A DNA stretch of 5,223 nt from Pseudomonadota bacterium (GTDB lineage Bacteria; Pseudomonadota; Alphaproteobacteria; Micropepsales; Micropepsaceae): contig JAEZBK010000236.1 of NCBI GenBank assembly GCA_023427355.1, positions 1 to 5,223 on the forward strand, given 5' to 3'. Shown here in pieces: positions 1 through 5,223 of the stretch; position 1 is the stretch's first letter, and each line of letters begins with the position of its first letter. The translations under genes were made by a program, and so were the position numbers. The notes below the pieces were generated by a model. It saw only the letters and a program-made list of their open reading frames with translations, did no database searches and was not told the DNA's origin.

Positions 1-25
1 GGCGGCGGTTTCCCCCCCCGCCGCC
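1..25 (-). terminator. GC-rich hairpin after degP, possible terminator cut by window edge
   Basis: Bases 1-8 (GGCGGCGG) and 18-25 (CCGCCGCC) form a perfect 8-bp inverted repeat around a 9-base loop. In the direction of transcription the hairpin begins 6 bases after the degP stop codon, and the loop reads as a run of G followed by AAA. The position suits a transcript end or an mRNA-stabilising stem for degP. The bases that would hold a U-tract lie outside the window, so intrinsic termination cannot be confirmed. Short GGC repeats can also arise by chance at this GC content. Confidence 0.4.
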
Positions 26-31
26 ATCATG

Positions 32-1636
32 TCAGGCGTTGCCGATCTCGACCGCCACAAAGCCTGTCTGGCCTTGCGCGCGCGCCACCAGCAGCAGCAC
101 GCTCTTGCGGCCGGCCCGGCGCGCTTCGGCAATGCCGTTCTGGACGTCGCCGACATTGGCGATGTCGCGATTGTTGATCTTCAGAACCACGTCGCCGGGC
201 TGCAGGCCCTGCTCGGCGGCGTTGCTGTCCGGATCCACGCGCGTGATCACCACGCCCGAGACATTGTCATCGAGCTGGCGGGCGCGGCGCGCCTGCGGCG
301 TCAGCGGCGCCAGGCCCATGCCCATGGCGCTGCCGCCGGGCTGGGCCGGCTGGTTCTGCGGCGCAGGCGTGCTGTTGGAGGCAAGCTGCTGCTCGGACGG
401 ACGCAGGCCCATCGTCGCCTTCACCTCCACGGCCTTGCCCTGGCGGTTGACGGCGAAGGTCGCCGACTGTCCGGCGGCGACCAATGCCACCTTGCGGGTC
501 AGGTCGGTATTGTCCTCGACCTGCTGGCCATTGATGGCAGTGATGATGTCGCCCTGCTGGAAGCCCGCCTTGGCGGCCGGACCATCGGCCACGACGCTGG
601 CAACCAGCGCGCCCTTCGAACCTTCCTTCAGGCCCATGGCGGCGGCCAGGTCCGGCGTCACCTGCTGCACCTGCACGCCCAGATAGCCGCGGCTGACGCG
701 GCCATGCTGCTTCAACTGGGCCACCACATCCTGCACCGTGGTCGCCGGGATGGCGAAGCCGATGCCGACGCTGCCGCCCGACGGCGAGAAGATCATCGAA
801 TTCATGCCCACCACCTGGCCACGCAGGTCGAAGGTCGGGCCGCCGGAATTGCCGGTGTTGATCGGCGCATCGATCTGGATGAAGTCATTATACTGGCTGT
901 TGCCGCCGCCGCGCGGGCCCAGGTCGCGGCCCAGCGACGAGACGATGCCAGCCGTCACGGTGTTCGAAAGACCGAAGGGATTGCCCACCGCCACGACCCA
1001 GTCGCCGACGCGCAGGGTGCGGTCATTGCCGAAATCCACGCTGGCCAGCGGCGTCTTGCTTTCGATCTTCAGCAGCGCCACGTCGGTGGCCGCGTCGGTG
1101 CCGATCAGCTTGGCGATGAATTCGCGATCGTCGGGCAGCACGACGGTGATCTTGCTGGCGCCTTCGATCACATGATTGTTGGTGACGATGAAACCCGCGC
1201 GATCGATGATGAAGCCAGATCCGGCGCTGACCGAACGGCGCGGCTGTTGCGGCTGCTGTCCCTGGCCAAAACGCTCGAAGAAGTCGCGGAACTGGGGCGG
1301 CAGGTCTTCCAGGCCGCGCCCGCCGGCCTCGGCCTGGCGCGTCACGCCCTCGGAGCGGATGGTGACCACGGCGGGGCTGACGCGCTCCACCAGGTCGGCG
1401 AAGCTGAAGGGTGTGCCCGTCGAAGGCAGCACGCGGGGGTTGGCCGGGCGGGCCGCATTGTTCTGGGCAAGCTGCACCGGGGCCGTATCGGCGGCGGGCT
1501 GCAGGCCACGAACCTGGGGCAGCATGCCGAAGGCACCCAGGCCGACCACCAGAACGGTGGCGGCGGTGCCCATGGCCAGCGCCTGGCGGTGGCGGCGGGT
1601 CAGCTTGAAAATCGGGGTCTTCTTGTCGTCGGACAT
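32..1636 (-). CDS. degP: DegP/Do-family periplasmic serine endoprotease with two PDZ domains
   Basis: This 534-residue HtrA/DegP protein degrades or refolds misfolded proteins in the periplasm. Seen in sequence: a basic N-terminus (KKxxxxKLTRRHR) followed by a hydrophobic segment at about residues 22-40, which is a signal peptide or signal anchor. A trypsin-like protease domain covers about 80-305. The catalytic triad is complete: His155 (in TNNHV), Asp185 (in TDVALLKI) and Ser264 (in NTGNSGGP). PDZ1 spans about 312-410, then a Gln/Pro/Ser-rich linker (about 412-438), then PDZ2 about 440-532 (SGVVITRVDPDS, LQPGDVV). A short Gln-rich loop at about 124-133 sits where DegP has its LA loop. The chosen ATG has AGGAG 10 bases upstream. 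An in-frame ATG 27 bases further up (1663) lacks this support and lies in the likely leader. The gene follows ccmH after 106 bases and probably has its own promoter. The length is close to that of other two-PDZ proteobacterial DegP proteins. Family assignment is very secure; the choice of degP over the paralogue names degQ or mucD is less so. Confidence 0.95.
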   Translation of the reverse strand: MSDDKKTPIFKLTRRHRQALAMGTAATVLVVGLGAFGMLPQVRGLQPAADTAPVQLAQNNAARPANPRVLPSTGTPFSFADLVERVSPAVVTIRSEGVTRQAEAGGRGLEDLPPQFRDFFERFGQGQQPQQPRRSVSAGSGFIIDRAGFIVTNNHVIEGASKITVVLPDDREFIAKLIGTDAATDVALLKIESKTPLASVDFGNDRTLRVGDWVVAVGNPFGLSNTVTAGIVSSLGRDLGPRGGGNSQYNDFIQIDAPINTGNSGGPTFDLRGQVVGMNSMIFSPSGGSVGIGFAIPATTVQDVVAQLKQHGRVSRGYLGVQVQQVTPDLAAAMGLKEGSKGALVASVVADGPAAKAGFQQGDIITAINGQQVEDNTDLTRKVALVAAGQSATFAVNRQGKAVEVKATMGLRPSEQQLASNSTPAPQNQPAQPGGSAMGMGLAPLTPQARRARQLDDNVSGVVITRVDPDSNAAEQGLQPGDVVLKINNRDIANVGDVQNGIAEARRAGRKSVLLLVARAQGQTGFVAVEIGNA

Positions 1637-1646
1637 GGTGTTGGGG

Positions 1647-1651
1647 CTCCT
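1647..1651 (-). promoter_or_regulatory. Ribosome binding site of degP
   Basis: AGGAG on the minus strand, 10 bases before the ATG at 1636. It decides the start in favour of MSDDKK over the upstream in-frame ATG at 1663. Confidence 0.75.
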
Positions 1652-1678
1652 GATGGGGCGCAAAATTCCGTTTCCCAG

Positions 1679-1700
1679 CCACGTATTAAATAATACGCGG
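1679..1700 (-). other. Hairpin in the degP 5' leader
   Basis: On the minus strand CGTATT (1697-1692) and AATACG (1687-1682) form a perfect 6-bp inverted repeat around ATTT. In minus-strand RNA the stem extends to 9 pairs, because positions 1698 and 1681 form a G-U wobble and 1699-1700 pair with 1680-1679. On the plus strand the same position is an A/C mismatch, so the structure favours the degP transcript. It lies about 42 bases upstream of the start codon and a few bases into the predicted mRNA. It does not cover the AGGAG site. No U-run follows, so it is not a convincing terminator for ccmH. It could be an operator or a 5' stabilising stem. Confidence 0.45.
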
Positions 1701-1710
1701 CCCTTTCCGA

Positions 1711-1739
1711 ACCATATCTTGAAGATTAATTATTCGCAA
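1711..1739 (-). promoter_or_regulatory. Putative sigma-70-type promoter for degP
   Basis: On the minus strand TTGCGA (1739-1734) is followed by exactly 17 bases and TATGGT (1716-1711). The TTG of the -35 and TATNNT of the -10 match the housekeeping consensus, and the spacer is optimal. The element lies just after the ccmH stop, inside the only AT-rich part of the window. It predicts a start near 1704 and a leader of roughly 70 bases. A TTGCGC-N17-TATGGT of the same design lies upstream of the ccm operon. No clear RpoE-type promoter was recognised here. The call is from pattern only. Confidence 0.5.
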
Positions 1740-1742
1740 TTT

Positions 1743-2180
1743 TCAGGCGATATCGCCCGGTTCCCCGGTGTCCGGCAACGTCCGGGCGCGGGCAATCACG
1801 AACCAGGCCACCGCGCCGCCCGCGCCCAGCACCAGCAGGGGGGCCAGCCACAGCATCAGCGTATGGGTCTGGACCGGCGGCTTCATCAATACGAAGTCGC
1901 CATAGCGGGCGTGCACATATTCCAGGATCTCGGCATCGCTCTTGCCCGCCGCGATCTGCTCGCGCACCAGGCGGCGCAGATCCTGCGCCAGGGGCGCGTC
2001 GGATTCGTCAATGCTCTGGCCCTGGCAGACCATGCAGCGCAGTTGCCGTTGCAGGTTGTGCACCCGCGCTTCCTGCGCCGCATCGGCGAAGCGGCCCTCG
2101 GCCGGCACCGCCTGCCCCAGCGCCGACAGGGGCGACAGCACCAGCAGTCCCACCGTCAGCAGCGCGCCCAGCCGCCTCAT
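1743..2180 (-). CDS. ccmH: Cytochrome c maturation thioreductant CcmH (CycL)
   Basis: This 145-residue protein belongs to the CcmH/CycL/NrfF family. These membrane-anchored periplasmic thiol-redox proteins act on the CXXCH cysteines of apocytochrome c and work with the CcmF heme lyase. Seen in sequence: a signal peptide at about residues 1-23 (hydrophobic core from LGALL to PLSAL), the family motif LRCMVCQGQSI with redox cysteines Cys49 and Cys52, a helical domain to about residue 100 (including ILEYVHARYGDFVLMKPP), and a C-terminal membrane segment at about 107-130. Only the short N-terminal domain type is present. There is no TPR extension as in enterobacterial CcmH, so a separate CcmI would be expected. 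The start codon overlaps the ccmF stop codon as ATGA and there is no strong SD, so translation is probably coupled to ccmF. Confidence 0.96.
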   Translation of the reverse strand: MRRLGALLTVGLLVLSPLSALGQAVPAEGRFADAAQEARVHNLQRQLRCMVCQGQSIDESDAPLAQDLRRLVREQIAAGKSDAEILEYVHARYGDFVLMKPPVQTHTLMLWLAPLLVLGAGGAVAWFVIARARTLPDTGEPGDIA

Positions 2181-4111
2181 TGCGCGGCCTGCATCGCCGC
2201 ATCCGCGGCCGGCCTGGACACACGCGCACGCACCCGGCGCAGCAGGCTGAGCATGCCGCCCAGCGCCATGACGATGGCGCCGATCCAGATCAGCGGCGCC
2301 AACGGCGAAACATAGGCCCGCAACGTCCAGCGGCCCTGGCCGCGATCATCGCCCAGCGCCAGGTACAGGTCGCGGATGCCGGTGGTGCGGATGGCGGTAT
2401 AGCTGATGTCCTGCCGCTCGGCGGTGAAGATGCGCTGCTCCGGGTTCATCACACCGGTCACGCGGTTGCCGTCCATGATCGCGATGGTGGCGCGATTGCT
2501 GGTGAAGTTGGGGCCTTCGCGATGCGCGACGCCGTCGAAGCGCAAGGTATAAGGCCCGACATTCAGCGTATCGCCGGGGCCCATCACCACCAGCGCCTCG
2601 CTGCGCCATACCACCGTGCCCGCAACCCCCATCAGCGACACGCCAAGCCCGGCATGGGCGATGGCGGCCGCGAAGGCAGCGGCCCGCGCGCCCTTGCGCC
2701 GGACGATCTCGATCACGCTGGAGCCGATCAGCCAGCCCGCCACGGCGAAGGAGCCGATGCCCGCCGCCGATTTGGGGCTGGCGATGGCCAGCGCGGTGAT
2801 GCCTGCCACTGCGGCGATGCCGGCAGCGGGCGCCAGCGCACGCGCCGCCGTCTTCAGGTCGCCGCCGCGCCAGGGCAGGCGCGGGCCGAACGGCACCAGA
2901 ACCATCAGCGCCACGAAAAGCGGGCCGAAGAAGATCGCGAAGAAGGGCGGGCCGACCGTGATCTTCTGGCCGGTCAGGGCGTCCAGCGCCATGGGATAAA
3001 GCGTGCCGACGAACACCACCGCCAGCGCCGCCATCAGCAGCACATTGTTCAGCAGCAGCGTCGTCTCGCGGCTGACCGGGTGGAACGGCACGCCGGTCCT
3101 GAGCTTGGGCGCGCGCCAGGCGAACAGCGCCAGCGCCCCGCCAATGGCCAGCACGGTCATCACCAGGATGAACAGGCCGCGCGCCGGATCGGAGGCAAAG
3201 GCATGCACCGATGTGATCGCGCCCGAACGCACCAGGAAGGTGCCGATCAGCGACATCGAAAAGCCGGTGATCGCCAGCAGCAGCGTCCAGGTGCGGAAGG
3301 CGCCGCGCGCCTCGGTGGCCATGGCGCTGTGCACCAGCGCGGTCGCCACCAGCCAGGGCATCAAAGAAGCGTTCTCGACCGGATCCCAGAACCAGAAGCC
3401 GCCCCAGCCCAGCGTGTAATAGGCCCACCAGCTTCCCAGCGCGATGCCGATGGTCAGGGTGATCCAGGCCACCATGATGAAGGGCCGCGCCGCCGCGACC
3501 CAACTGTCGCTCTGCGCCGGATCGCCCAGGATCAGCGCCGCCGCGGCATACGAGAACGCCGCAGCCAGGCCCACATAGCCCAGATAGAGCATGGGCGGAT
3601 GCATCACCGCGCCCGGGTCCTGCAACAGCGGATTGAGGCCAACGCCCTCGAAGACCGGCGGATCAATCCGCGTGAAGGGGCTGGAGGTGAAGAGGATAAA
3701 GAGCAGGAAGGCCGCCGACAGCAGGCCCATCACGCCCAGCGCCGCCGATGTCAGGCGCGGTCCGCCGCGCCCCGCCAGCACGATGCCGCCGCTGTAAACC
3801 GCCAGCACCAGCATCCACAGCAGCATCGAACCTTCATGGTTCGACCACACCGCGGCGATCTTGTAGAACAAGGGCTGCAAGGTGGTGGAATTGCTCGCCA
3901 CCGTGTTGATCGAAAAATCCGATACCAGGTACGCCCAGGTCAGGGCGCCGAAGGCCAGCACGCAGAACACCGACATGCCCAGCGTCGCGCCCCCGGCGAT
4001 GCGCCGCGCCGTGTCGGCCTGTGCCTGCGCCCCCACCAGTCCGGCATTGGCCATCACCAGCGCCAGGGCCAGTGCGAAGGCGAGCGACAGCTGGCCCAGT
4101 TCGGCGATCAT
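2177..4111 (-). CDS. ccmF: Cytochrome c heme lyase subunit CcmF (CycK)
   Basis: CcmF is a polytopic inner-membrane protein that receives heme from holo-CcmE and attaches it to apocytochrome c. Seen in sequence: 644 residues, near the roughly 650 usual for the family, with many hydrophobic segments from residue 7 to about 500. The tryptophan-rich WWD heme-handling segment lies at about 227-253 (GSWWAYY, then GGFWFWDPVENASLMPW). The four conserved histidines known from Escherichia coli CcmF have counterparts here: His171 (MHPP) and His303 (SVHAF) as the periplasmic heme-ligand pair, and His261 (LVHS) and His486 (AIAHAG) in membrane segments. A large periplasmic domain covers about 505-600, followed by a last membrane helix at about 603-624 and a short basic tail. 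AAGGA lies 9 bases before the ATG, within the end of ccmE. The gene starts 1 base after the ccmE stop and its own stop overlaps ccmH, so the three are co-translated in one operon. Confidence 0.98.
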   Translation of the reverse strand: MIAELGQLSLAFALALALVMANAGLVGAQAQADTARRIAGGATLGMSVFCVLAFGALTWAYLVSDFSINTVASNSTTLQPLFYKIAAVWSNHEGSMLLWMLVLAVYSGGIVLAGRGGPRLTSAALGVMGLLSAAFLLFILFTSSPFTRIDPPVFEGVGLNPLLQDPGAVMHPPMLYLGYVGLAAAFSYAAAALILGDPAQSDSWVAAARPFIMVAWITLTIGIALGSWWAYYTLGWGGFWFWDPVENASLMPWLVATALVHSAMATEARGAFRTWTLLLAITGFSMSLIGTFLVRSGAITSVHAFASDPARGLFILVMTVLAIGGALALFAWRAPKLRTGVPFHPVSRETTLLLNNVLLMAALAVVFVGTLYPMALDALTGQKITVGPPFFAIFFGPLFVALMVLVPFGPRLPWRGGDLKTAARALAPAAGIAAVAGITALAIASPKSAAGIGSFAVAGWLIGSSVIEIVRRKGARAAAFAAAIAHAGLGVSLMGVAGTVVWRSEALVVMGPGDTLNVGPYTLRFDGVAHREGPNFTSNRATIAIMDGNRVTGVMNPEQRIFTAERQDISYTAIRTTGIRDLYLALGDDRGQGRWTLRAYVSPLAPLIWIGAIVMALGGMLSLLRRVRARVSRPAADAAMQAAQ

Positions 4112-4112
4112 G

Positions 4113-4553
4113 CTACTGCGTCCTTTGCCACTCGCCGCTTTTCTTCAGCGCGTCCACCACTTCGGGCGGCATGTATTTCTCGTCATGGCGGGCCAGCACT
4201 TCATTGGCCATGAAGGTGCCTGTCTCGTTCAGCGCACCGGTGGCGACCACGCCCTGGCCTTCGCGGAACAGTGCCGGCAGCACGCCATGGAACTCGACCG
4301 GCACGGAACCCTTGCCGTCTGTGACGATGAAACGCACTTCCGCGCCCGTGCCCTGGCGGATGCTCTTGTCCGCCACCAGCCCGCCCAGGCGGAAGGCGAC
4401 GCCCGGCTGCACGCTCTTGGCGGCAACCTCGGTGGGGCTCTGGAAATACATGGTGTTTTCGCCGATCGCCAGCGTGATCAGCCAGGCGCCCACGCCGCCC
4501 GCCGCCACGATGGCGGCGGCAAACCACAGGCGGCGACGCTTCTTGGGCGACAT
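4113..4553 (-). CDS. ccmE: Heme chaperone CcmE (CycJ)
   Basis: CcmE is a membrane-anchored periplasmic chaperone that binds heme covalently through a histidine, receives it from the CcmABCD complex and passes it to CcmF. Seen in sequence: 146 residues, a basic start (MSPKKRRRLW) followed by one membrane anchor at about 11-30, then a beta-rich OB-fold domain (FQSPTEV, FRLGGLV, VRFIVTDG, VPVEFHGVLPALFREGQ, GVVATGAL). The heme-binding motif HDEKY is complete, with His123 as the attachment residue and Tyr127 as the axial ligand, followed by MPPEV. The chosen ATG has GGAGG 11 bases upstream. A longer reading from 4616 would run back through the end of the upstream gene and is not favoured. The gene follows its upstream neighbour after only 4 bases and precedes ccmF by 1 base. 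Confidence 0.97.
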   Translation of the reverse strand: MSPKKRRRLWFAAAIVAAGGVGAWLITLAIGENTMYFQSPTEVAAKSVQPGVAFRLGGLVADKSIRQGTGAEVRFIVTDGKGSVPVEFHGVLPALFREGQGVVATGALNETGTFMANEVLARHDEKYMPPEVVDALKKSGEWQRTQ

Positions 4554-4557
4554 GGGA

Positions 4558-4899
4558 TCAGTGGCCTCCGCGATGCAGGATCTGGTCGGCAATCCCGGTG
4601 TCGTAGGACAGCCCATCGGGGGTCATCGCGATGGCGTGGGGATATTCGGCCTTGACCATGCCCTTGCGCGCCAGTGCGTTCCACACCGCTTCATTCTCCA
4701 GCCCTGTGGCGTCGCTGCCCCGCACCGTGAAATCGCCCAGGTGGAAATGATCCCCATGGGCGTGCGGGAACTGCAGGATGTGCAGCGTGCCGTCCGCATC
4801 CTGCCGGGCATTGCCCGGAATGCGGGCGATCACCTGCAACAGGGTCAGGGTCTTCAGTTGCAGGGCATTGAGCTTGGCAGGATTGGCTTTGGGCGGCAT
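4558..4899 (-). CDS. Small His-rich protein of unknown function, first gene of the ccm operon
   Basis: I do not recognise a named family. The 113-residue product has no signal peptide or membrane helix that I can see and is probably cytoplasmic. The N-terminus (about 4-27) looks like an amphipathic helix (NPAKLNALQLKTLTLLQ). A histidine cluster follows at residues 40-53, with His40, His46, His48, His51 and His53 around PHAHGDHFH. Next come a GDF turn, a helix at about 69-80 (NEAVWNALARKG) and a C-terminal part with MTPDG, YDTGIADQI and a terminal HRGGH. The spaced His/Asp residues suggest metal or heme binding, which is inference. The start at 4899 is preferred because the conserved-looking part begins there, although the SD is weak (GATGAG). 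An in-frame ATG at 4953 would push the reading through the inverted repeat. The gene ends 4 bases before ccmE and carries the ccmE ribosome binding site inside its last codons, so it should be co-expressed with the heme-maturation genes. It stands where alphaproteobacterial clusters often have ccmI. Confidence 0.8.
   Translation of the reverse strand: MPPKANPAKLNALQLKTLTLLQVIARIPGNARQDADGTLHILQFPHAHGDHFHLGDFTVRGSDATGLENEAVWNALARKGMVKAEYPHAIAMTPDGLSYDTGIADQILHRGGH
4565..4569 (-). promoter_or_regulatory. Ribosome binding site of ccmE
   Basis: GGAGG on the minus strand, 11 bases before the ccmE ATG at 4553 and within the final codons of the upstream gene. It supports the 146-residue CcmE start and translational coupling. 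Confidence 0.65.
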
Positions 4900-4923
4900 C
4901 GGCTCATCTGGCGTCAAAGAATG

Positions 4924-4949
4924 CGGCGGGGACCATACAATCCCCGCCG
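4924..4949 (-). other. Perfect 9-bp inverted repeat between the Tyr-rich gene and the ccm operon
   Basis: CGGCGGGGA (4924-4932) and TCCCCGCCG (4941-4949) are perfect reverse complements around an 8-base spacer, CCATACAA. The dyad can be read in two ways. As RNA from the upstream Tyr-rich gene it forms a strong hairpin about 40 bases past that stop codon, but it is followed only by CATTCTTTG, a poor U-tract, so it is at best a weak intrinsic terminator. As DNA it lies over the spacer and -10 of the predicted ccm promoter, where an operator would sit. The two roles do not exclude each other. Confidence 0.55.
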
Positions 4950-4960
4950 TCATGGCGCAA
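4932..4960 (-). promoter_or_regulatory. Putative sigma-70-type promoter for the ccm operon
   Basis: On the minus strand TTGCGC (4960-4955) is followed by exactly 17 bases and TATGGT (4937-4932). It has the same spacing, an identical -10 and a -35 differing in one base compared with the element before degP. The predicted start near 4925 leaves a leader of about 25 bases before the ATG at 4899. The spacer is unusually GC-rich because it holds one arm of the inverted repeat, and the -10 lies in the dyad loop and the start of the other arm. The call is from pattern only. Confidence 0.45.
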
Positions 4961-4988
4961 AGATGGCGGGGTGGCCGGGGTGCGACCC

Positions 4989-5223
4989 TTAGCGCCAGCC
5001 GCGGCGATAGCGCGGCGGACCGTAATAGCTGCGATAGCTGGGGCCGAACCCAAAGCTGAAGCCGAAGCTGGGGCCATAGGCCCGGGGATAAGGGGCATAA
5101 TAGGGCGCCGGATAGACCGGCGCATAAACCGGCGGCGGCGGATAATCATAGGCCAGGCGGCCACGGTCCTGGAAATCGCGGATATCGTCATCCTGCGCGG
5201 TGTCCATGCAGGCATAATAAGAG
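4989..5223 (-). CDS. C-terminal part of a tyrosine/proline-rich hypothetical protein (5' end outside window)
   Basis: No family was recognised. Seventy-seven codons and a TAA stop are visible. A short acidic stretch (MDTAQDDDIRDFQDRG) leads into a low-complexity tail rich in Tyr, Pro, Gly and Phe (YPPPPVYAPVYPAPYY, SFGFSFGFGPSY) and a basic end (RYRRGWR). An ATG at 5207 could be a start and would give 72 residues. It has no Shine-Dalgarno sequence in the bases before it, and the frame stays open to the window edge (reading SYYAC before that Met), so I treat the gene as partial. Tails of this kind are common in small exported or outer-membrane proteins of alphaproteobacteria, which suggests an exported protein, but the N-terminus that would show a signal peptide is missing. 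It is probably transcribed separately from the ccm operon, since an inverted repeat and a promoter-like element follow. Confidence 0.6.
   Translation of the reverse strand, partial: SYYACMDTAQDDDIRDFQDRGRLAYDYPPPPVYAPVYPAPYYAPYPRAYGPSFGFSFGFGPSYRSYYGPPRYRRGWR

Noticed and set aside
1577..1600. Twin-arginine signal in the N-terminus of DegP (TRRHRQ)
   Set aside because: The Arg pair is not followed by the FLK-type residues of a Tat motif, and DegP proteins are normally Sec-exported.
29..1693. 554-codon open frame on the plus strand opposite degP
   Set aside because: Its product is a low-complexity mix of Ala, Gly, Arg, His and Asp with no recognisable motif. Long antisense open frames are expected opposite a GC-rich gene, and the minus-strand protein has complete catalytic motifs.
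1746..1757. Perfect 12-bp palindrome GGCGATATCGCC at the end of ccmH
   Set aside because: It encodes the last residues of CcmH, can form only a 4-bp stem with a 4-base loop, and has no U-tract, so it is not a credible terminator. Chance and coding constraint are enough.
2180..4213. 677-codon open frame on the plus strand opposite ccmF
   Set aside because: The product is Arg/His/Gln-rich with no domain, while the opposite frame encodes a textbook CcmF. It is an antisense shadow in GC-rich DNA.
4741..4765. HxHxDH in the small protein as evidence for a metallo-beta-lactamase
   Set aside because: The protein has 113 residues, no preceding beta-sandwich strands and no later metal-ligand motifs of that fold. 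Only metal binding in general remains plausible.
4911..4916. TTGACG near the start of the small His-rich gene as a -35 element
   Set aside because: A matching -10 would fall inside the coding sequence at GCCCAA, which is not promoter-like. The upstream TTGCGC-N17-TATGGT is a better candidate.
4900..4953. Start of the small His-rich gene at the upstream ATG (4953)
   Set aside because: No ribosome binding site precedes it, the extra 18 residues would be encoded by the inverted repeat and the predicted -10, and they look unlike the rest of the protein.

Overview
The window is a compact, GC-rich stretch in which every credible gene lies on the minus strand. Gene content and order point to an alphaproteobacterium. 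ccmE-ccmF-ccmH (also called cycJ-cycK-cycL) followed by a DegP/HtrA protease is the arrangement described for the cycHJKL-degP region of Sinorhizobium meliloti. The exact order or genus cannot be read from this sequence; a Rhodospirillales-like or rhizobial relative is a guess.

The layout below follows transcription, from the right edge to the left. (1) 5223-4989: the 3' end of a tyrosine/proline-rich protein gene that enters from outside the window. (2) 4988-4900: an 89-base gap holding a perfect 26-bp inverted repeat and a promoter-like TTGCGC-N17-TATGGT that overlap each other. (3) 4899-1743: a tight four-gene operon made of a small histidine-rich protein of unknown function, the heme chaperone CcmE, the heme lyase subunit CcmF and the thioreductant CcmH. 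The junctions are a 4-base gap, a 1-base gap and an ATGA stop/start overlap. (4) 1742-1637: a 106-base AT-rich gap with a second promoter-like element of the same pattern (TTGCGA-N17-TATGGT) and a leader hairpin. (5) 1636-32: a complete DegP/Do-type periplasmic serine protease with an intact catalytic triad and two PDZ domains. (6) 25-1: a GC-rich hairpin just after the protease stop codon, cut by the window edge.

The core of the window is System I cytochrome c maturation. CcmE carries heme covalently in the periplasm. CcmF takes that heme and, with CcmH (and CcmI where present), joins it to the CXXCH cysteines of apocytochrome c. CcmH has the RCXXCQ motif that handles the apocytochrome thiols. 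DegP is a separate envelope quality-control protease with its own likely promoter.

The core genes look ordinary. The parts most worth a second look are the small His-rich gene that leads the operon (with a dense H-x-H-x-D-H-x-H cluster), the two matching promoters, the operator-like dyad over the first promoter, and the hairpin in the degP leader. No mobile element, CRISPR array, tRNA or rRNA was seen. No unexplained stretch exceeds 106 bases.
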